DNA of 64,000 nt from assembly GCF_000218685.1 (NCBI RefSeq), contig NW_006763301.1, forward strand, positions 310,001 to 374,000. Reading direction: 5' to 3'. Shown piece by piece: positions 61,378-64,000 of the stretch; the first letter of the stretch is position 1, and the number at the start of each line of letters is the position of its first letter. The DNA is from Serpula lacrymans var. lacrymans S7.9 (lineage: Eukaryota > Basidiomycota > Agaricomycetes > Boletales > Serpulaceae). Below the pieces are notes generated by a model. That model did no database searches and was not told where the DNA came from. It was given only the letters and a program-made list of their open reading frames with translations. Position numbers and translations under genes: made by a program.

Positions 61378-61480
61378 AGCAAGACTGTGGGAATTGAACC
61401 CACAACCACATGTTAACCACTTTTTTGAGCTTACTAAGTACATACATACCAAAGTACTTATCCACTACACCATGTAGGCT
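61378..61480 (-). tRNA. tRNA-like sequence (decayed tRNA or SINE head)
   Basis: On the minus strand an A-box (TGGTGTAGTGG) and a B-box (GGTTCAATTCC) occur 55-60 bp apart. The TPsiC arm is perfect: GTGGG, seven-base loop, CCCAC. The D stem needs two wobble pairs. The two ends do not form a seven-base acceptor stem, and no clean anticodon arm is seen. A working tRNA is therefore unlikely and no anticodon is assigned. Confidence 0.4.
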
Positions 61481-61504
61481 TACACAAAATAATATACCAT
61501 ATAC

Positions 61505-61759
61505 TGTGACAACACCAACAAGACACAGTCTTGGGGCACTGGAGCACAATGAAAACAACACTCAAAAGAAGAGGAAGAGGTGGGAGTGGTTACCCATTTG
61601 GTAGGAACAAGTTAGTTGTTGGTAGACAACAGGAGGACTTGCTGAGTCCTTCCCCATGTATTGCTCCTGTATATATACTAAAATACATGAGGTACTGTAC
61701 AGTTGTAAATAAAGCTCAAAGTCCGATGTCTAGTAGGTGCTGGTATGTCAATTGTAACA
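61505..61759 (-). mobile_element. Solo LTR, diverged relative of the gypsy LTR
   Basis: Starts TGTGACAACACC and ends ATTGTAACA, flanked by TATAC on both sides (61500-61504 and 61760-61764). Inner blocks match the gypsy LTR: gggagtggttaccc, acaacaggaggacttgctgag, tactgtacagttg. Orientation is the same as the full element. Confidence 0.8.
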
Positions 61760-61764
61760 TATAC

Positions 61765-62830
61765 TATATATAATCAGGTTTTGGACTTTGTGGTGAAATT
61801 TCTGATAAGTTATTGGTGTAAGCTGCCTTGTATCTATGGACTTTGAAATAAGCAGCTACCTGTGAGGAATCAATTTTTTCTCATTGCATTCCCATCATGT
61901 TGTGGTTATCCAATTCATTCCCCGTCACTCCTCTCGCCCTAGGACTAGAGATTACAGCTGGTGTCCTATTATTCTTATCCTTTTTCTTCTTATTTTCCAT
62001 TCATACTCACATCTTATTGTATTTACAACAAAGGAGAACCATTGTAGACCCTTGAGAAGATATCCAGATGACATAGCAACAATTCAATGCTATGTCTGGG
62101 AATACTTCAGAGGGATATTGATCAGCAATGTAGGCTATGAATCAGTGCCTTCTCATGGGCTTACTGATACTGCCAATTGCACATCTCATACCAAAACTTT
62201 CTCTCACATGGTTAGTAAATATGATAGATCAGAATTACTTTCCCTTTTTTCTTATTGGTTAGTTGTTTGGTCAGACCACTTTCTTACCTTTTCTCTTTTC
62301 TGGTCTGTCTGACCCTCACTGTTCACTATATAAGGAAAGTACATACTCAATGTATTATTCCTTAGTTCAATATTAGTTGAAATTTGCGCCTATATTGATA
62401 CTTTTCAGCCCATATACTCTGATTCACCGCCTTTCATCAAGGACTTGACCAGACATTGAGTCTTGTTATATAGCTTCATATTCGTTGCCTGACACTATCT
62501 GATAAAGTACTTCCTGTAGCACAACTAAGTAATATTCTGACAATTATTCTGATAATTATTTTTACTGGTTTAAAGATGCTTTTGTCAAAATTTTTTGACT
62601 ATTTTCACAACTATTAGTAAACTATGAGAGTGATCATAGATAGAGTCCAGCTATATAGCACTATAGGCAGCTATGAGAGAGACCATAGATATATTACCTG
62701 GTAATCAGACAATAAATAACATTTTTGATGTTGGAATCACTTTTATAAAATAATTGGACTCACACATAAGATTCCTGAAGTATACAGTAAACAATTAGAA
62801 TTTTAGGAAATTACTGACCTACAGCTGCTA
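61765..62830. other. AT-rich repeat-type DNA without a supported gene
   Basis: An open plus frame at 61884-62312 has an odd, hydrophobic start and no relatives that I know. A TATA block cactatataagg is at about 62324-62335 and may belong to another LTR whose ends I could not set. Confidence 0.35.
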
Positions 62831-63153
62831 TGTCACGATTCAAATCAAACCTTATCTAATCTCAAAATCTTATTTATTATAGTCACGTGATATTACTATC
62901 ACATGACTCATTACATAAAACAAGTAGTTAGTTATATCTGGTCACGTGACAATCACCTGACAAAGCCTAGACTATGACGTATAACATCAGTCAGCGCCTC
63001 ATGGCTGACCTTCAGAAACGTATATATACCAACACTCATGTACATACATTTCCTCAGTTGTTGATTACCTCTTAATATTGATACTTGACGCTACTTGCTT
63101 GATTTTGAAACTTACACCTCTGTTAGTCCGGCATCAGGTGTAGGGATCTAACA
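62831..63153 (+). mobile_element. Solo LTR with perfect 5-bp duplication
   Basis: Starts TGTCACGATT and ends GATCTAACA. The flanks are TGCTA on both sides (62826-62830 and 63154-63158). Inside are two GTCACGTGA E-box palindromes (62882-62890, 62941-62949) and a TATATATA (63021-63028) at a fitting distance from the right end. Confidence 0.8.
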
Positions 63154-64000
63154 TGCTATAGCTCAAAATCAACTCTCATAGCTCATATAGCCTTACTACT
63201 TTACCTGGTAAGCTCAATATTAACTCCTATAGCCGGTATAGCCAGTATAGCTGGTGCTATAGTTGTATATAGTATTTCAAAGCCCAGATGACGCTGTTAT
63301 AGCTGGCACACCATTATCACTGGTCAATGTACCTTAAGCTGCTTCCAGTGCTCAGCAATACTATTATCCCCATCCAGAGGGTGCTTGGACTTGCTTGGTG
63401 TCGCAGTTACCAGTGGTTCTCTGCCATTGCCTCTTCCTGTTAAGCCACTGACAATCACACTACTAGGACTAGTTGTTCTGCAGCCCAGACTCTTTCAGCA
63501 AGAGAAAAAGTGAGTCTTGAATAGTTGCACTATATTTCAATGCCTTACCTCTTTGTTTTCTTCCCTTTGAACCCCCTCCAAGTTCCCATCCATCAGGAAA
63601 AACCTAGCTGCCTTTTATAGCTATTATAGCCACCATAGTGCTATATAGGAAAAATAGTAGCTATAGTACACCTAGACAAGTCCCTATTATATAGCGCTAT
63701 ATAGCCACACTATTTTGAGACATTTGCTATACCACTTATATACCTCTACTATAACTGCTACCATAGAACATAAAAGTTATCACTACCATAAAATATTATT
63801 CCAGGGCATTTATATTATCTTTACTTGTATTATAATCAGAGGTCATATTCAGTAAAATCAACATATATTTCTAATACAGTTACATGACACATGTAATGAT
63901 AACAAAGTTGAAACCATACCTTTAAATCAGATACTGTAAGTTATTCATACTGTGTATAATGCACTCAGTAATGTTATATAAATGCTACCATGAAATTACT
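63154..64000. repeat. TATAGC/GCTATA-rich region
   Basis: The hexamer and close variants (atagctattatagc, gctatatagcc, tatagccggtatagcc) recur, mostly at 63155-63300 and 63610-63720. The same words occur at 61305-61380 and 62640-62690. No ORF is supported to the end of the window. Confidence 0.5.

Noticed and set aside
61884..62312. 142-codon plus-strand frame
   Set aside because: Composition drifts from hydrophobic to random, start context is poor, and it lies in repeat-rich DNA.

Overview
The window is nuclear DNA of a filamentous basidiomycete, most likely an Agaricomycete. The genes are single-copy fungal housekeeping genes cut by many introns of about 50 bp with GT...AG ends. They lie close together on both strands. 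The mobile elements fit the same group: a KDZ-type transposase remnant, a Tc1-like element and a chromodomain Ty3/gypsy retrotransposon.

Bases 1-50,300 are gene-dense. In order they hold: a gene tail cut by the window edge, TCP1 (CCT alpha), CDC27/APC3, an acidic orphan, an SRR1-domain gene, TMA20, CRM1/exportin-1, an MDR oxidoreductase, a Ser-rich orphan, two tandem secreted DPBB (RlpA/expansin-like) genes, a SERCA-type calcium ATPase, SIP5, CBP4 (85 residues in five small exons), an arrestin-like gene, an SLC35F6-like transporter, SHQ1, TRP2, mitochondrial uS2, an SSB-type HSP70, RFC2 (human RFC4), the CAF-1 large subunit and SPC24. Several pairs share short divergent promoters. The RFC2/CAC1 promoter carries ACGCGT boxes, as expected for S-phase co-expression of a PCNA loader and a PCNA-binding histone chaperone. 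The uS2m/SSB pair shares only 157 bp.

Bases 50,400-64,000 are a transposon graveyard. A KDZ C-terminal remnant lies just upstream of SPC24. Next come a Tc1 (DD34E) transposase with one nonsense codon and one frameshift, then an 8.4 kb Ty3/gypsy element on the minus strand (LTRs, gag, a -1 frameshift site, protease, RT, RNase H, integrase, chromodomain). That element has one nonsense codon and two nested insertions. The larger insertion (1.8 kb, TGTC...GACA ends, CCGA duplication) carries its own intact 180-codon ORF and a TATA box; it is the most novel object here. Beyond the element are a tRNA-like sequence, two solo LTRs with perfect 5-bp target duplications, and DNA rich in the hexamer TATAGC.

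Exon joins were made by eye from splice-site consensus, reading phase and family resemblance. No alignment or search was run.
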